Positions 1-11,189 of a DNA stretch of 64,000 nt are shown piece by piece. The position numbers were made by a program, and so were the translations under genes. The notes beneath the pieces are model-generated. The model was not told where the DNA came from. It saw only the letters and a list, made by a program, of their open reading frames with translations, and did not search any database. The stretch is taken from the NCBI GenBank assembly GCA_018136815.1, contig CM030939.1:2550808-2614807 (forward strand). Direction: 5' to 3'. Positions within the stretch are counted from its first letter, which is position 1, and the number at the start of each line of letters is the position of its first letter. The DNA is from Isochrysis galbana. Taxonomy: Eukaryota > Haptophyta > Isochrysidales > Isochrysidaceae.

Positions 1-1310
1 GAGAGACTCCGCAGCGACGGCCGGAGCGTGTCTCCGTTGTAACTTCCCACGTAGCGGAGAGTCCGAAGGGGAGCGTCATGTCGCGCGACCACGGCGATCA
101 CTCTGGATACAGATCGCGACGAGATATCTTCACGACAGAGGAAATCTTGCCGTTGAGCGTGAACCTTCTAGACGCTTCTAACGAACGACCCTGAGTAGCA
201 ACCAAGGGGAAGAAACACCAAAGGGGCCAAGGGCTTGCATGTAGCTTGCATCAAGGGGAAAGATTCCCTCACCTAAGGAGCGAACCTAGATTGATCTCCA
301 AGGGGAGATGGCAAATTAAACCTCAAATCTCGAGCGGATAGAGCAACCGACTCGCTCGCCAAAAACCTTGACCGAGAAGAAAGAAGCAAGGACCTACAAG
401 CCAAGGGTAGCGGACCTAGGGAATGTGAGAGGAAATTTCCGAACGCCAACGCGAACGCCAAACGCGGGAAGGCAACGAAACCCTAACCAGGCTAAACAGA
501 ACCTACGAAGAACAGGCCTGGACGACAACGAAAGTGAGCAAGTCCCAAGAAAGAACCGGAACCCAACAAGAAACGACAAGCCTTGCAAGAAGCTAAATAA
601 GCCTTCACAAGGTAACCTGAGAGCCTGAGACAAGCGCGCGGCGAGTGACAGGCAACCTGGCTCCTTTGGGTCAAGATTACCCGAAAGGAGGAAACCTGGA
701 ATCTAGACCTGACAAACAGGCTAGAAGGAAAGAAACGAGAACTCGAATTCTAGATCGCTAGGGACGAACCCTACCAACCTAGATGTACCTGAGCTTCACC
801 GTGTGGCCGCACGGCGAAGGACCTGGAAATAAGAGCCTAGAAATCGCATCATCTAGGATGAATGCGACAAGTTGGGGACGGAGGGGGTGTGGCAGATAAA
901 GGGGGGGGGGGGGGCAAGGGCAAGGGGGGGGGGGGGGAGGTCTCGCCTCCCTCTGGGCTGGGGGGAGCAAGGCCTCTCTGATAAGGTTACCGCGCGTGAT
1001 TAAGTTACGAGTTATGAAGACTCCTAAAACTATTAAATTTTGATCGAAATTTGAAATTTAGGTGCCCGACCCTCAAAGTTTGACAACAAAATTTGGGGGG
1101 TTTAGAAACAAAACTTACGGGCACTTGCCAACATCACTCTAAGGCCCGGATGCTCCGTCATACCGTCATATGACACTGGTTGAGGACCTGAGTATGATAT
1201 CTCATACCTGATATCATATGATACTATGATAGTGTAAGTAAACAACTGGCTATTATAATAGTAGCATAGTAGTAGTGCATAATGCATAATCATAATGTAT
1301 AACTACTCGT
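1..1310. other. No confident gene; low-complexity and AT-rich sequence
   Basis: I see no gene that I can support here. An 86-codon reading frame at 368-628 (+) is rich in Arg, Asn and Lys and matches no family I know. A G-rich stretch lies near 900-965, and an AT-rich patch with repeated ATGATAT-type words lies near 1190-1300. The stretch may be the degraded upstream part of the LINE that follows, but this is inference only. Confidence 0.4.
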
Positions 1311-3340
1311 CTGCGTCCGGCTCCTCAACGACCATATCGAGCTCCCAGGGCAACACAGCACACTCCCAATCTTCCAGCTTGCTGTCTAACAGCAAATTGG
1401 TGTGAGTACGAACCAGCCTGTCCACGGCTGCGTGCCAAATGGATACTCAATTATCTAGACCCCCGACAAGCTAACTGGAAACAAGTCCTCGACGCGTGGT
1501 TCTGTCGAACCAGCCTAGGCAGGGCGGCAGTTTTATCCACGATACCCACGAACAGACTAACAGACGGAATCTTCGGAGCAAGCCGCCTCCCCCCTTTCTG
1601 GAAGAACGCTCTGGAAACCATCCGCACACTCCCCCTCACCCGGCTAAGCCTGAGCGAAGCAGGAGCACTCTCACACCCATCTGGCACAACCCTAACACAC
1701 GCGGCCCCCGAGTACCCCCGCCGTGGGCGGAACTGTGGAGCGCACTGGACTGCAACATGGTACACAATGTCTACTCAGACGGGAACGCCACGCCCTTCAC
1801 AAGGGAAGAATGCGAAAGCTGTTTTCCTAACAACGATACATACACAAAATTCAAAGGTGATTACATCCACAGAGAGAAATTCCTAGACTCGTGGCAATTG
1901 ATAGTCGACCATGCCGACGTCTTAAAATGCTCGATTTTCAGCCCGCCGCCCCCAGCGCGGCAGTCCAGTAACGCCGCGACCCTCGCGGAAGAACAAATAG
2001 AGCCCCCACCAGAAATCCGCATCGACAAAAATGGGGAGTACTACATGCACCACAAAGGAGCATGGTTTGAAGTAGAACTGTCGTATTTGGGCACGCCTAT
2101 AATGGGAGAACGGATACAAGGCACACCATCCGATCTAGACGTGTACCCCCCCCGCCAAGTGGGGAGAGGGATACAAAGGAAACAGGATACTGGAATTTCC
2201 TCTGCCGGAAGAGTACACACTAGACGGAAACACACCACTAGACAAAACGGAAGTGAAGCACTTAACGAAAGCCCTCCAGAAACTCGACGCCAGAACCCAA
2301 ACCCAGAACGGGCCCCAACGATGGAAGGACAGACTCCCGGTCGATGAGAACACGTGGAAGCACTTGGCACGCATATACACCTCCCCAATGATGACGGCGA
2401 GAGACTCATACTTACACTTCCAACACATCACGCACCGAAGAATAGGAACACATAACAGATTCCCCGGAAGAGACCCGACATGCCGACTCTGCAAACAATC
2501 ACACGAATCATCTTCGCACCTAGGGACATGCCCGGCGCTAGACGACATATTCGACATGATACACGAGCTGACAGAATACCATCCAACTCAACACGTTTCG
2601 ACTTCCACCGACCAAGCAGTAGATAGGCTATTCATACTTCCCAACACGCACTCGCCACAATCTAGAGAAATACTATACATCCTAGCATGGAGATACATTC
2701 TAACAGACTTTTACAGAGTACACTTCGACAACACAACATTTGATAGCAAACAAATCAAAAAAAGAATACTAACGAGATACACCACCCTAGTGAAGGCAGC
2801 GCATTTCGGCAACTCCACGGACGCGGCCAGAAGAGCCCAAGCAGACATGGGCCGACAACCAAAAAAACGTATAGACACCAACGACTTCCGCCCTCTTTTC
2901 GACGTAATAGACAACGACACACTAGCACCAAGCCATACCCGAAAGATAGCAACGCAGAAACTGGAGATCGAACACATCCTCGTACAAGACAACAAGGAAC
3001 ATGCGAGCGACCAGGGATAGCGCCCTGGCTACAAGGGAGGAGAGACTCCCTAACGACCCACCCATAGGGGAAAGCCGCAAGGCTGGGCCCCCACAAAGAG
3101 TCGCAACCCAAAGCGCCTCACAGCAACGGCGAACCGAAAGGCCCGCCCCCCCCCTCCCCTGACGCCAGACCCAAAGTAGTGCACATGGGTCGACCCCCCG
3201 AAACCGAACAAAAAGGACCGAGGGGGGGTGCGAAAGGGGAGAGAGGGTGGGGCAAGGGCGATGTCAGGGGCAGCCCCCAAAGCGCGGGGCGGGAGATAGT
3301 AAGGTAGTAGGCATCTTCAAGAATATTTTTTTTATTCCTA
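1311..3340 (+). mobile_element. Non-LTR retrotransposon (LINE), broken, 3' part
   Basis: Three overlapping reading frames carry the C-terminal part of a LINE reverse transcriptase polyprotein. The first (about 1311-1740) has the post-RT signature LDPRQANWKQVLDAW and continues through LGRAAVLST. The second runs about 1690-2140, and the third is at 2190-3020. The third contains a zinc-knuckle (zf-RVT type) CRLCKQSHESSSHLGTCP near 2480-2535 and ends with the block MGRQPKKRID near 2848. At least two frame changes separate the pieces, so the copy is dead. The 3' untranslated part (about 3050-3340) ends in a T-rich tail. The same C-terminal block recurs at 11257 and 58250, and the 3' region at 11.7, 33.0, 33.9, 40.6, 44.3 and 59.0 kb. 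No endonuclease or catalytic RT motif is visible in this copy. Confidence 0.8.
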
Positions 3341-4366
3341 TGCGTAACTGTCGCCCGCGCATGCAGTTCTACGGCGTGTTCAAAGAGGTCCCTTCGCATG
3401 TGCAGAGTTCCCCCCTCCGCAGAACCCCCATCCCCCCGCGTGTAGAACTCCTCCGCAGAGTTCCCCCCTCCGCAGAGTTCCCCCCTCCGCGCCGAGACGG
3501 CTGTTTCCCCTCCGTGTCTGCGCGCAGAACCGCCGTGTTTCCCCTTCAGCGCGCAAAGCGAGGGAAGCAACGTGCGCCCCTCAACGGTGTCCCTCAGTGG
3601 TGTCCCCCACGCGCCACTTAATGCATGCCAGATTAATCATCCATGTTAGCGAGATCAGGTTTGTAATGCGCAAGTCACAGCAATGCTAATCGCGTGCGTC
3701 ATCAAATAGGGGGGCCGAGGGAGAGGTGCTAGCGCACGATTGGTACTCCGAGCCTGGAAGCAATGATGTGCGTCATCACATACAACGCATGCCGGACCAA
3801 TCATCCATGTTAGCGAGGTTGTGCAGAGTTTCCAGAAGGTAAGGCCTCAAGCTCAAGCTCATCCAAGCGTGCCAACAAGGCTGACGACGGTACCATGCGT
3901 CGCGAGAGTCCAGGTCCGGAACGGCAGTGGGTAGGTACAAGGAAGAGGAACGCGCAAATTGTACTCCTGCATGTCCACGTGTAACACTCGGGCATTTCGG
4001 TGGCAATACTTTGCGGACATGCTCATACCTATAGCTAACGCGCGTACTGTGCTCTCCATGTCTACGTACACCACTCAGATTTCTATGGTAATACTGTGCC
4101 AACATGCTTGTGCCACAGCTGCAGAGCCGAGCAAAGACTTCTGTAGTCATCGCAAAGACTGATGCGCACTGCAGACTCTACACTTCTCCAGCTCTGTGGG
4201 TGCTGCATACCACGAGAGGAGAAAGTGCAATTGAGGTCCATCCCTTATTTGTTGCTGTGCGGTTCCAGGATCCTCGAAAGCGATCCTGCGGTTAAATCTG
4301 CACCATGACCGACACCCTCTCGGTCATTGACGCGTAGCATGCATGCCCCAGTTGCAATCCTTGGAC
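3341..4366. repeat. Gene-free spacer with two imperfect direct-repeat pairs
   Basis: A block centred on the words CAATCATCCATGTTAGCGAG (with TTAATCATCC in the first copy) occurs near 3628-3655 and again near 3795-3822. A second pair, beginning CATGTCCACGT and CATGTCTACGT and ending in ACATGCT, occupies 3970-4024 and 4057-4111. A C-rich stretch around 3415-3560 repeats the word CGCAGAGTTCCCCCCTC. The right end is downstream of the stop codon of the minus-strand DHHC gene and probably holds its 3' untranslated region. No gene of its own is supported. Confidence 0.55.
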
Positions 4367-5860
4367 TCATAGTTGGCTAGATGAAATAACAGGGACAGTA
4401 CTCGATGGGAAAGTAGCGATGCCTATTTGCACCATCTCGCGAGGGGCCAACTCGGACGGTTGCACCGCACAAGGTTCACACAATCGCTGGAAGGTGGTCT
4501 CCTGCTTGAAAGAGCGCTTGCCCTTGAGGTGTTCCTTCGTGGTCATGCCTGCAAGGGTAGTTGTCAAAGAGGGTTAGCGCAAGGTCTGTGCTCGGTGAGT
4601 GCGCACACAAGCTAGAGTGAGAAATGATGGACTTTCACGTGTCCTGCCGTAGAGAGGGGGAGACTTCTGAGCAGCGTGCGGGTGAACTGGGCAGCACACC
4701 GGAGCATATGAGCGACATGTGGTACGTAGTGAAGGAGAAGAGGAGCGCTGCCATGACAAGGCAGAACATGAGGGCGAGGGTGTTTAGCACTTCACGAAGA
4801 CCTGCCGTGTTCGGGTCAACGTTCCCCAAGTGCTTCACATGTGTTGGCAGTAATATCCCCGAAACCAGAACCACCGCGAGCGAGGCACAAGTCGAGCAGA
4901 GGAACATGACGAAGGGCCCATAGTTGCGTCGTCCTGAGACAAGTCATTGGGAATTAGTCGGCTCAGCGATGCTCAATTTTGCAGGCAGACCTCGCCACAC
5001 ATAACTTTCCCATATGCCTGGCGCAGACGCACGTGCGCACGAGTTGGAAGCGCACAGCACAGCAAGTCAGCACTGCGTTGCCCGTCGCGGCAATGCCCCA
5101 TGCCGAGGTCGGGCATGCAATCGGTATGGCGCTCGGCCCCACAGCTCACCTATGCAGTTTCGTGTGAACGGGCAATGGTGGTCGAAGTCTCGCACGCAGT
5201 TGTCGCAATCTGAGCAGTGGCTAGCCCGTGGCGGCCGATAAATGTTGCAGGTGGTACACCACGTCTCGTAGTGCACCGCCCCCGACAGAGGGTCGATGAC
5301 CTGCCGCGTTCCTGGCGGGGGCTTCTCAGGCCGTGGCCCCCGAGGGATGATGCCAGGGTCCGTGAAGGATGTGACCACAAACCAGAAAATGGCAGACGCG
5401 AAGCAGAAGCAACAAGTAAACGCATACGCCTGGTGAGGGATGGGGATGCGACACGTGATTGATGCGCGTGGGACGACTGGGCAGCGCATGATGGGCGGAG
5501 AATATGCAGCACGCCCACCGGTGGGAGCTCTTCCGGGTTCCACAGGACATCTCCCCATACAAAGAAGAAGATGGCCATTGGCGATAGCAGTGAGCCCCAT
5601 GCGCACGAGTTGGGCCCAATGTCCTCAATCGGGCCGGTCATTAGGTGGCCCCAGCAGCAGAAGACGTTTTTGGTCGGCCACACCTCGTACGCACGCACAA
5701 CTGCGCCTGGCACGGCCGAGCGTGCCCTTGCGCCCGCGGCTGCGACCGCATCGGCCGCTGCGGCCGCCACCTCACGCCGGCTGGGCAGGCTGGACACGTG
5801 GGCTTGGGAGCGTGCGCGGCGTATGTAGTCCTGCGGCGGCGGAGGCAGCGTGGGCGGCAT
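4367..5860 (-). CDS. DHHC-type protein S-acyltransferase (palmitoyltransferase)
   Basis: This enzyme transfers palmitate from palmitoyl-CoA to cysteines of membrane-associated proteins, usually at the ER, Golgi or plasma membrane. Four exons can be read: 5860-5519, 5429-5150, 4933-4700 and 4548-4367. The introns are 89, 216 and 151 nt, all GT-AG, and phases agree throughout, giving 345 residues. Order of elements: an Ala-rich N-terminus; hydrophobic segment around PMAIFFFVWGDVLW; second segment FCFASAIFWFVV followed by the DPG motif (TDPGIIPRG); a Cys-rich domain with CTTCNIYRPPRASHCSDCDN and the catalytic DHHC in DFDHHCPF; NCIGRRNYGPFV spanning intron 2; two more membrane segments in exon 3; and the TTxE motif (MTTKEH) exactly at the exon 3/4 junction. 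All family hallmarks are present, so it should be active. The ATG at 5860 follows a pyrimidine-rich leader on the coding strand. The substrate is unknown. Confidence 0.93.
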
Positions 5861-5965
5861 CCACGAAAGGGAGGGGGGGGGGGAGAGGAGCGGAGAGGAG
5901 GCGGGAGGAGGGGGGGGGAGGAGGAGAAAGCGGGCGAGGAGAGAAGAGAGAAAAGAAAAGGAAAA
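5861..5965 (-). promoter_or_regulatory. Pyrimidine-rich leader of the DHHC gene
   Basis: On the coding strand this stretch directly upstream of the start codon is almost pure C and T (the plus strand shows G/A runs). The same arrangement precedes most other genes in the window. It could be a 5' untranslated leader, a core-promoter element, or both; the sequence alone cannot say. Confidence 0.45.
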
Positions 5966-7925
5966 GGGAGGATCCGCCCACTCGTAGAAATCCCTCTTCG
6001 ACTCTCTCTTTTCTTGCCTGTGTCCTCTAAAATAATCGTCTCTGCTCCCGCTGAGCGCTCTCCTTTCGCATCAAGTCGACCAAACTCTCTGTGAGGAGGC
6101 CTTCTTCCTTCTCTTTGCTCTACAGAGCCCAAGAAGGACGGCTCCGGCGTCCGCCCGCCCTCGTTGTACGCCGCGCGCCCTCTCTCTCTCTCTCCCTCTC
6201 TCCTCTCTCTCTCTCCTCTCCCCCCCCCCCCCCCCCCCCCCACCCCACCCCCACCCCTTTCCCCCCGTACACCGTCTCCTCTGGGGGGGCGGCGGTGGGG
6301 TCGCATCAGCCAAGGAGAGAAAAGAAGGAGGAAGAAAGGGGGAGGGGGCTTTTCTTCTCTCTACTCTACTCTAGGGTAAATCCACAAATCTACACCTGAA
6401 CAAGAACAGAATTCCTTTCAGATCTTAGAGTTTGTAGGGTTAGTACGTTAGTACCCCTCGTTGCCAAAATTCTGTAAAGTCTGGCGTTCCGCTCTCTTCC
6501 CCGCCCCTCCGGGACTCTCAGCCCCTCCTGGCGAGGGCGATCTCGCCCTCCCGTCCCCTCCGCTCCGCTTCATCTCGACACGTTGTGCAAACCCCGCGAT
6601 ATTGGATAAATCGTGCTGTTTAAGGAAATGCCGCGAGCTTGTCGCCCGAACGCGATTCCAGCGGAGAGCCCTCGTGTATACTGTATTGATATTGAGTCAT
6701 ATCTTATATATATTGAAAAGACGAAGGGCAGAGTTTCCCGCCTTTATTTGTCAAGACATGTCGGAAGCTCCGCCCTTGGAGGCAGCTCAAGAGGCGACCA
6801 CACCCGACCACACAGCCACAGACACGTACGCACCACTAAGCAAGAAGGAGCAAGCATCGCGGGAGGCCGCCATATCCGTGCTCACGGGACGATTCAGCTC
6901 GGTAAGACAGGCCCTGCAACAGTCAACGCTCTCCCGATGAAGGCGAAGCCACCAGCGCCGCTCCAACTGCCTGACCGAGGTGCGGCTTGCCGTGCTTCTT
7001 TTTACACTCGCCACAGAGGCCGTTCCACTCGCATAGCTGACCTTTTGCGTGCACCGTCATGGTCTCATGGTCGCGGAAGGCGTAAAACACATACGGAGCC
7101 TTGGGTGCGGTCCTCCTTCTCTCCTCCAACAGCGACCTCACTCCTCACCATGGGCAAGTACTTTGTCTTCTTGCTCGCCAAGCGACTCGGTCACCGCGTC
7201 CCCGCACCTACGAGGAGATCAGGAGATCCGGAGCCCAGCCCTCAAGTTCTGCGAACACATGGAGGAGGGCATGAGCGGTGCCATCCTGGCGATGCTGCTC
7301 GCTGCTCGTCACCGCCTCCGGTATGGGCCGGCCGTGGATGTGGAGACTTCCGCGTGGATTTGGCCAAGGAACGCTACCCGTCGATCTGGGCACTCATCGA
7401 GCCATAGCCATGGGCCGTTGGTGCGCAAGGCAAAGCTCATGCTCGTCGGCGACTACTCTGACGAGTACGACAAGATCCCAGAGACCAAATACATTGGAGA
7501 CGAGGCGGCCGTCGCGTACCTCTGACCTCTGCATGGAATACATCACGGCGGTCGCGTACGATGAAACGAGTCCCGTGGTGCAAGTGCGCCGGGCAGCTGG
7601 CAAACTCTGGATGCAAGACCAGAAGGCCGTCCTCTCACGCATCACGGACCTCGTCACCCAGGATCAGCCAAGGGACCTGGTCGCCTGCCAGCAGAACGAC
7701 ATTGACACCATCCACAGGATCGAGGACGAGGAGACGAGGAGACGAGGAGCAGATGGATCGAGCAGAAAAAGAGAAAAAGACGAGAAGAAGATGAAGATTC
7801 AGATTTAAAAGGCTGCCTTACCTGCCTGGCGGGTTTATGAAAATTGCTTTCTGAAAGCGCGCGGCGCGATGTGTACACCGTAGATATTAAAAGTCAGCAA
7901 TGGGTCTGTGGACATTGTTGTATAA
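5966..7925. other. No confident gene; simple repeats and decayed reading frames
   Basis: CT and poly-C runs lie near 6180-6250. Between about 6,600 and 7,810 several short plus-strand frames look protein-like in pieces, for example DLAKERYPSIWALIEP ending near 7407, YSDEYDKIPETKYIGDEAA near 7455-7510 and AGKLWMQDQKAVLSRITDL near 7590-7660. They switch frame repeatedly, as expected of a decayed transposon or pseudogene. A minus-strand frame at 6923-7141 has a Cys cluster (CEWNGLCGECKKKH). I recognise no family. Confidence 0.35.
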
Positions 7926-7929
7926 ATGA

Positions 7930-8025
7930 CTATCAAAGCTCCCCTCGCGGCTCAGTGGGTTGGAAGTCCGCATCCCGTGTACACCGCTGAAGGTCTTTGG
8001 ATCGAATGTCACCTCTACCACAAGT
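7930..8025 (+). other. tRNA-like sequence (possible SINE head or tRNA pseudogene)
   Basis: The stretch has a good A-box-like element (GCGGCTCAGTGGGTTGG, near 7945-7961) and, about 45 nt later, a B-box-like element (GGATCGAATGTC, near 7998). It ends in a CCACA-like tail. I could not fold a clean cloverleaf: the D-stem and anticodon arm do not pair well. A tRNA-derived SINE or tRNA pseudogene is more likely than a working tRNA. Confidence 0.3.
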
Positions 8026-8249
8026 ACACTTTAATCTTCATGTTTTTTGTATAAATGACTATGGACATTTGATGGCTCCATTCGATTGATGTCCCATAAA
8101 ATTGACGGAACGATGCCTCAGCGAGCTGACTAGGTATTCTCTATACTTTAACTAACTTACCAAACCCTGTGGGAGCCTTGGGCGCCGGGTGCTCTGGTGG
8201 TCCCGAACGAACCGAGGCGGCGAGCAACAGCGGCGGGCCGGCCCGATCG

Positions 8250-8407
8250 CGCGAGACGCCACTCTCCCTCCTTCCTTCCCCGCGTCCCTGCTTCTCTCTC
8301 ACGTTCTCAAGTTCTATCGCTCCGCCAGTTCCTCGCTCCTTCGCTCCCCCTCTCCCTCGCTCGCTCCCTCGCTCTCTCGCTCAGCGGTTCGTGAGAGCAC
8401 GCAAGCC
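8250..8407 (+). promoter_or_regulatory. Pyrimidine-rich leader of the LRR gene
   Basis: About 130 nt of mainly C and T (CTCCCTCCTTCC and CGCTCCCTCGCTCTC type words) lead to the ATG at 8408. It matches the coding-strand pyrimidine tracts before other genes here. Function is inferred from position only. Confidence 0.4.
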
Positions 8408-9233
8408 ATGTCATCCGAGACGTTCGATGAGAATGGACAGTTCCTCGGCGCCGCCAGCTACCCGCTTGCCACCTTACCCTACTTCGAGTACAACTTTAAG
8501 GGCACGATGAACCAGCGCGACACGCGCTTCTACGTCAAGCCACTTCTGATCGAGCACCTGAAGGCGAACCACGCGCAGCTGACAGTGCTAGACATGGAGA
8601 ACAGGATGCTCAGCGACACTGAGGTGAGGGGCGCTCGTGTGCGCCGCATCCGTCGCGCCGTTCCGGCTGAGCATTGCCCTGTCCCCACAGGCGCTGCCGG
8701 TGATCAAGGCGTTGAGAGGCAACACAACAGTGACCGAGCTCAGGCTTGGGCGCAATTCTATGGATCTTGCCCTGCTCGAGCTCAGCGAGATACTCAAGAC
8801 GAACAAGACCATCAAAAAGGCGCGCCGCCAAGCCTCGCGCTGAGATAGTGCTGTGCCAGGTACTTGAGCTCTATTGCCAGCTGACAGACAAGGCTGCGGC
8901 CCTGGAAATATATAGGTGGACGTGCGCCAGAACGATATCAATGAGACTGCTGCTTCCGGTTTTGCGGAGATGCTGATGTGCAACGCCGCCCTCGAGGAGC
9001 TAAATATGAACAGCAACAACGTGGGCAAATCGGCCAAGCACTTTGCAATCTCACTCCCCCTGAACAAAACGTTGAAGAAGCTATATCTTGAGGACTGTTG
9101 GATCGAAGACGCGGAGGCCGAGGAGCTGCTGGAGGCCCTGCGTAAGAATGTCAGTGTGACTGAATTCCGCGGCGCGAACAACCGATGCAACAAAAAAGAA
9201 GTGCGGAAGCAGTTGCGATCCTGGGCAAGGTGA
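8408..9233 (+). CDS. Small leucine-rich-repeat protein (RNase-inhibitor type)
   Basis: A scaffold-like LRR protein of 220 residues is encoded by three exons: 8408-8623, 8691-8819 and 8916-9233. Intron 1 is 67 nt and GT-AG. Intron 2 (8820-8915) begins with GC and ends with AG; no GT donor keeps the frame, because the sequence continuing past AAAAAG reaches a stop within 9 codons. Joined, the protein shows successive 27-29-residue LRR units: LTVLDMENRMLSD, VTELRLGRNSMD, IKKVDVRQNDIN, LEELNMNSNNVG, LKKLYLEDCWIED and VTEFRGANNRC. These resemble ribonuclease-inhibitor and tropomodulin-like repeats. No signal peptide or membrane segment is seen. Such proteins usually bind other proteins; the partner here is unknown. 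The C-terminus is basic (KKEVRKQLRSW). Confidence 0.82.
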
Positions 9234-9960
9234 GGGGATTTACGCAGCAAACATGAGCATCAAACTTTCGTAGAGCTCAACAGCTCAGCGAATGCGAGTA
9301 GGCGACGACACCATGGAGTCACCATGATGCCCACTCTGTGTGAGAGCGTGGGGGCATTAGAAATTCTTTACTTATCTGAGGCGTGGTGCTCGTGTCCACA
9401 GAATCGCGAGGGTGTCGTCCCTAGGCTGGAGTTTTTCCCTTGCCCCTGCGCTGCCTTAATGCGTGCCTACGCTTACACCCTCGTCCATCAACTAACTTAA
9501 TTGTAGTCGTTGGTTGCGATGGGGGGGAAACATTTGAAGATTTGCTCCGTATTTCTGCTCGCGCTCGGGGCTAAACACCTAAACACCTACTACGGGCTAG
9601 GTATTATCGCCCTGGCACCATCGCGGTGACCAGGGCGGCCGAGAGGAGGGAGAGCGACGCCATCGCTCGCGCTCTCTCCAAATCAGAACCGGATAAAATT
9701 CCTCTTACAATTACAATTCCCGCTCACACCACTGTCGACTGTCGAACGCGCACTCACAGTAGCACACGTAGCAGAACTAACATAAACAGGACGCGCGTGG
9801 GGTGGGGGTGAGCAGGAGAGGAAAGAGATAAAGAAGAGAGGGGGCCCGTCGCCTCTTCTCACGTGAAGAGAAGCCCCACTAGACTTAGGAAATAAAAAAG
9901 AGGACAGGAGAAGAGGACGGGAGGGAGGCAAGAGACCATCGGTGATACCCCCTGTCGAAT
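9234..9960. other. Gene-free spacer
   Basis: I see no coding region, RNA gene or clear repeat. The first part should hold the 3' untranslated region of the LRR gene. The right part, around 9790-9950, becomes purine-rich. Confidence 0.4.
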
Positions 9961-9964
9961 GCGG

Positions 9965-10200
9965 TGGCGCGAAACACCGGTGAGACCGCCGACGGGTCAC
10001 CCGTGGCCATCTTGTCCGAGCCCCAGCAAAAATGGTGGGCTGACCTCCGACGCACTCTCGCTGGAGCGCGGCGAAGGTCGGCCTGTCCCAGCGGGTCGGT
10101 CGCCATCGCTCCGCTCCCACATCTCGGATTGCGCGGGGGAGAGGTAGGGGAAAACTTCCCCCTGTCCCGCGAAAAAAATATTCTGACCCCATGATGCAGC
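9965..10200 (-). mobile_element. Fragment of a dispersed ORF family (copy 1)
   Basis: Read on the minus strand, this piece carries the words GATGGCGACCGACCCGC and a frame encoding RPTFAALQRE followed by GGQP. The same DNA and peptide words occur on the plus strand at 50441-50530, in a 195-codon frame. Upstream of the shared ATG both copies keep a similar run of bases ending in GAGCGATGGCGACC. This copy has several stops and frame changes. It is probably the first ORF of an unidentified transposable element. Confidence 0.55.
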
Positions 10201-10210
10201 GATTTTTTTT

Positions 10211-10700
10211 TCACCCAGGCTCCCTCACCTCTAGCAACCAGGTCGCGCAGAAAAGCAAAGCGCGAAGAATGTGTTTTGTTTTCTTGAACGCAACGGGGTC
10301 GAACGCCATATCAACGGCGGACTTGGAATCGGAGTAGACAATCGAGGGTGCATTTTGCGCTACGCCTAGATCAGTGAGCAACTCGCGGATGAATATGAGA
10401 TCTTTCGCCGTGAGCATGAGCATGGCTCCGAAATATTCGGCCTCAGCGCGCGCTAGACAGGGATACCGAGCGCTGCATCTTGGAGAACCATTGGATGGGA
10501 CAACCGAGGTAGAAGAAGAAAGCGCCAATGCAAGAGTGTTTCGTCTCCCAATTGGAGTCAACAAACGTTACGAAGGACATGTTGGGATTGGGAGAGAAGT
10601 GGAGGGCGCAATGCTTGGACCCTCGCAGATATCAGATATATCAAGCAGCGTATAGCCGCTTGGAAATGCGCCTGACCCGGGTTGGTCACGAAGCGCGACA
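10211..10700 (-). mobile_element. Ty1/copia retrotransposon fragment (RT end and RNase H), decayed
   Basis: On the minus strand this reads as the end of reverse transcriptase and the RNase H domain of a Ty1/copia element. Visible pieces are LSRFVTNPGQAHFQAAIRCL, then FVTFVDSNWETKHSC, then AEAEYFGAML, then LTDLG and SIVYSDSKSAVDMAFDP with KKTKHI. Copia RNase H has an SSAEAEY-type active-site block. Here the SSA and EAEY parts lie in different frames (near 10,450), and another frame change lies near 10,580. The copy is therefore inactive. No integrase, gag or LTR belonging to it was recognised nearby. Confidence 0.85.
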
Positions 10701-11032
10701 GCTGAGACGCGGCATAGACCTGGGGGGATCACAACATCTACGGCATCCTCGTCACCTTCGGCGGCGGAGCAATTCTCCACCAGACAAAGAAGTTAGCCCT
10801 CGCCGTCGACTCGTCGATGGAAGCTGAAGCCGTTGTTGTTCTCAGGATCGTTGTCCGTCGTTGTTCGCTGCGTCGCTGCACTCTAGCAGCCTAGGCCCCC
10901 TCCCTGAGGGAAAGATTCTTTGTAGGTCTAATAATCTCTTACTATCCAACACACTAGGGCCGCTAGGAGCGCCTCGCCGCCCCATCGCCCTTCGCCCTTC
11001 GTTCACCGTTCGTCACAAGTCCAAAACCCAAA

Positions 11033-11175
11033 TGGAGTTGCCTGACACCACCCAGAATTTCATTCACCCGACTCCCGGCGGGGAGGCGGGCCAAAGCACC
11101 GCGCTAGCGCTAGCCGCCAGTGCTGCTCGCGACGGAGTTGCTCAGAGACCTCCGGCTACGCTCGACTCGACAAAC
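11033..11175 (+). repeat. Dispersed repeat, copy 1 (second copy 38020-38155)
   Basis: A block of about 140 bp contains TTTCATTCACCCGACTCCCG, GGGCCAAAGC and CTCCGGCTACGCTCGACTCG. It is repeated in the same orientation at 38020-38155 with a few substitutions. A short piece (GCGCCGCGCTAGCCGCCGGTG) recurs near 60570. Here it sits directly upstream of a LINE 3' end and may belong to that element family. Confidence 0.7.
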
Positions 11176-11189
11176 ACTTGAAAGATACA

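Noticed and set aside
5150-5860. Reading the DHHC gene as one unspliced 236-codon frame
   Set aside because: Past 5519 the frame loses the membrane segments and Cys-rich domain, which lie in another frame after an 89-nt intron.
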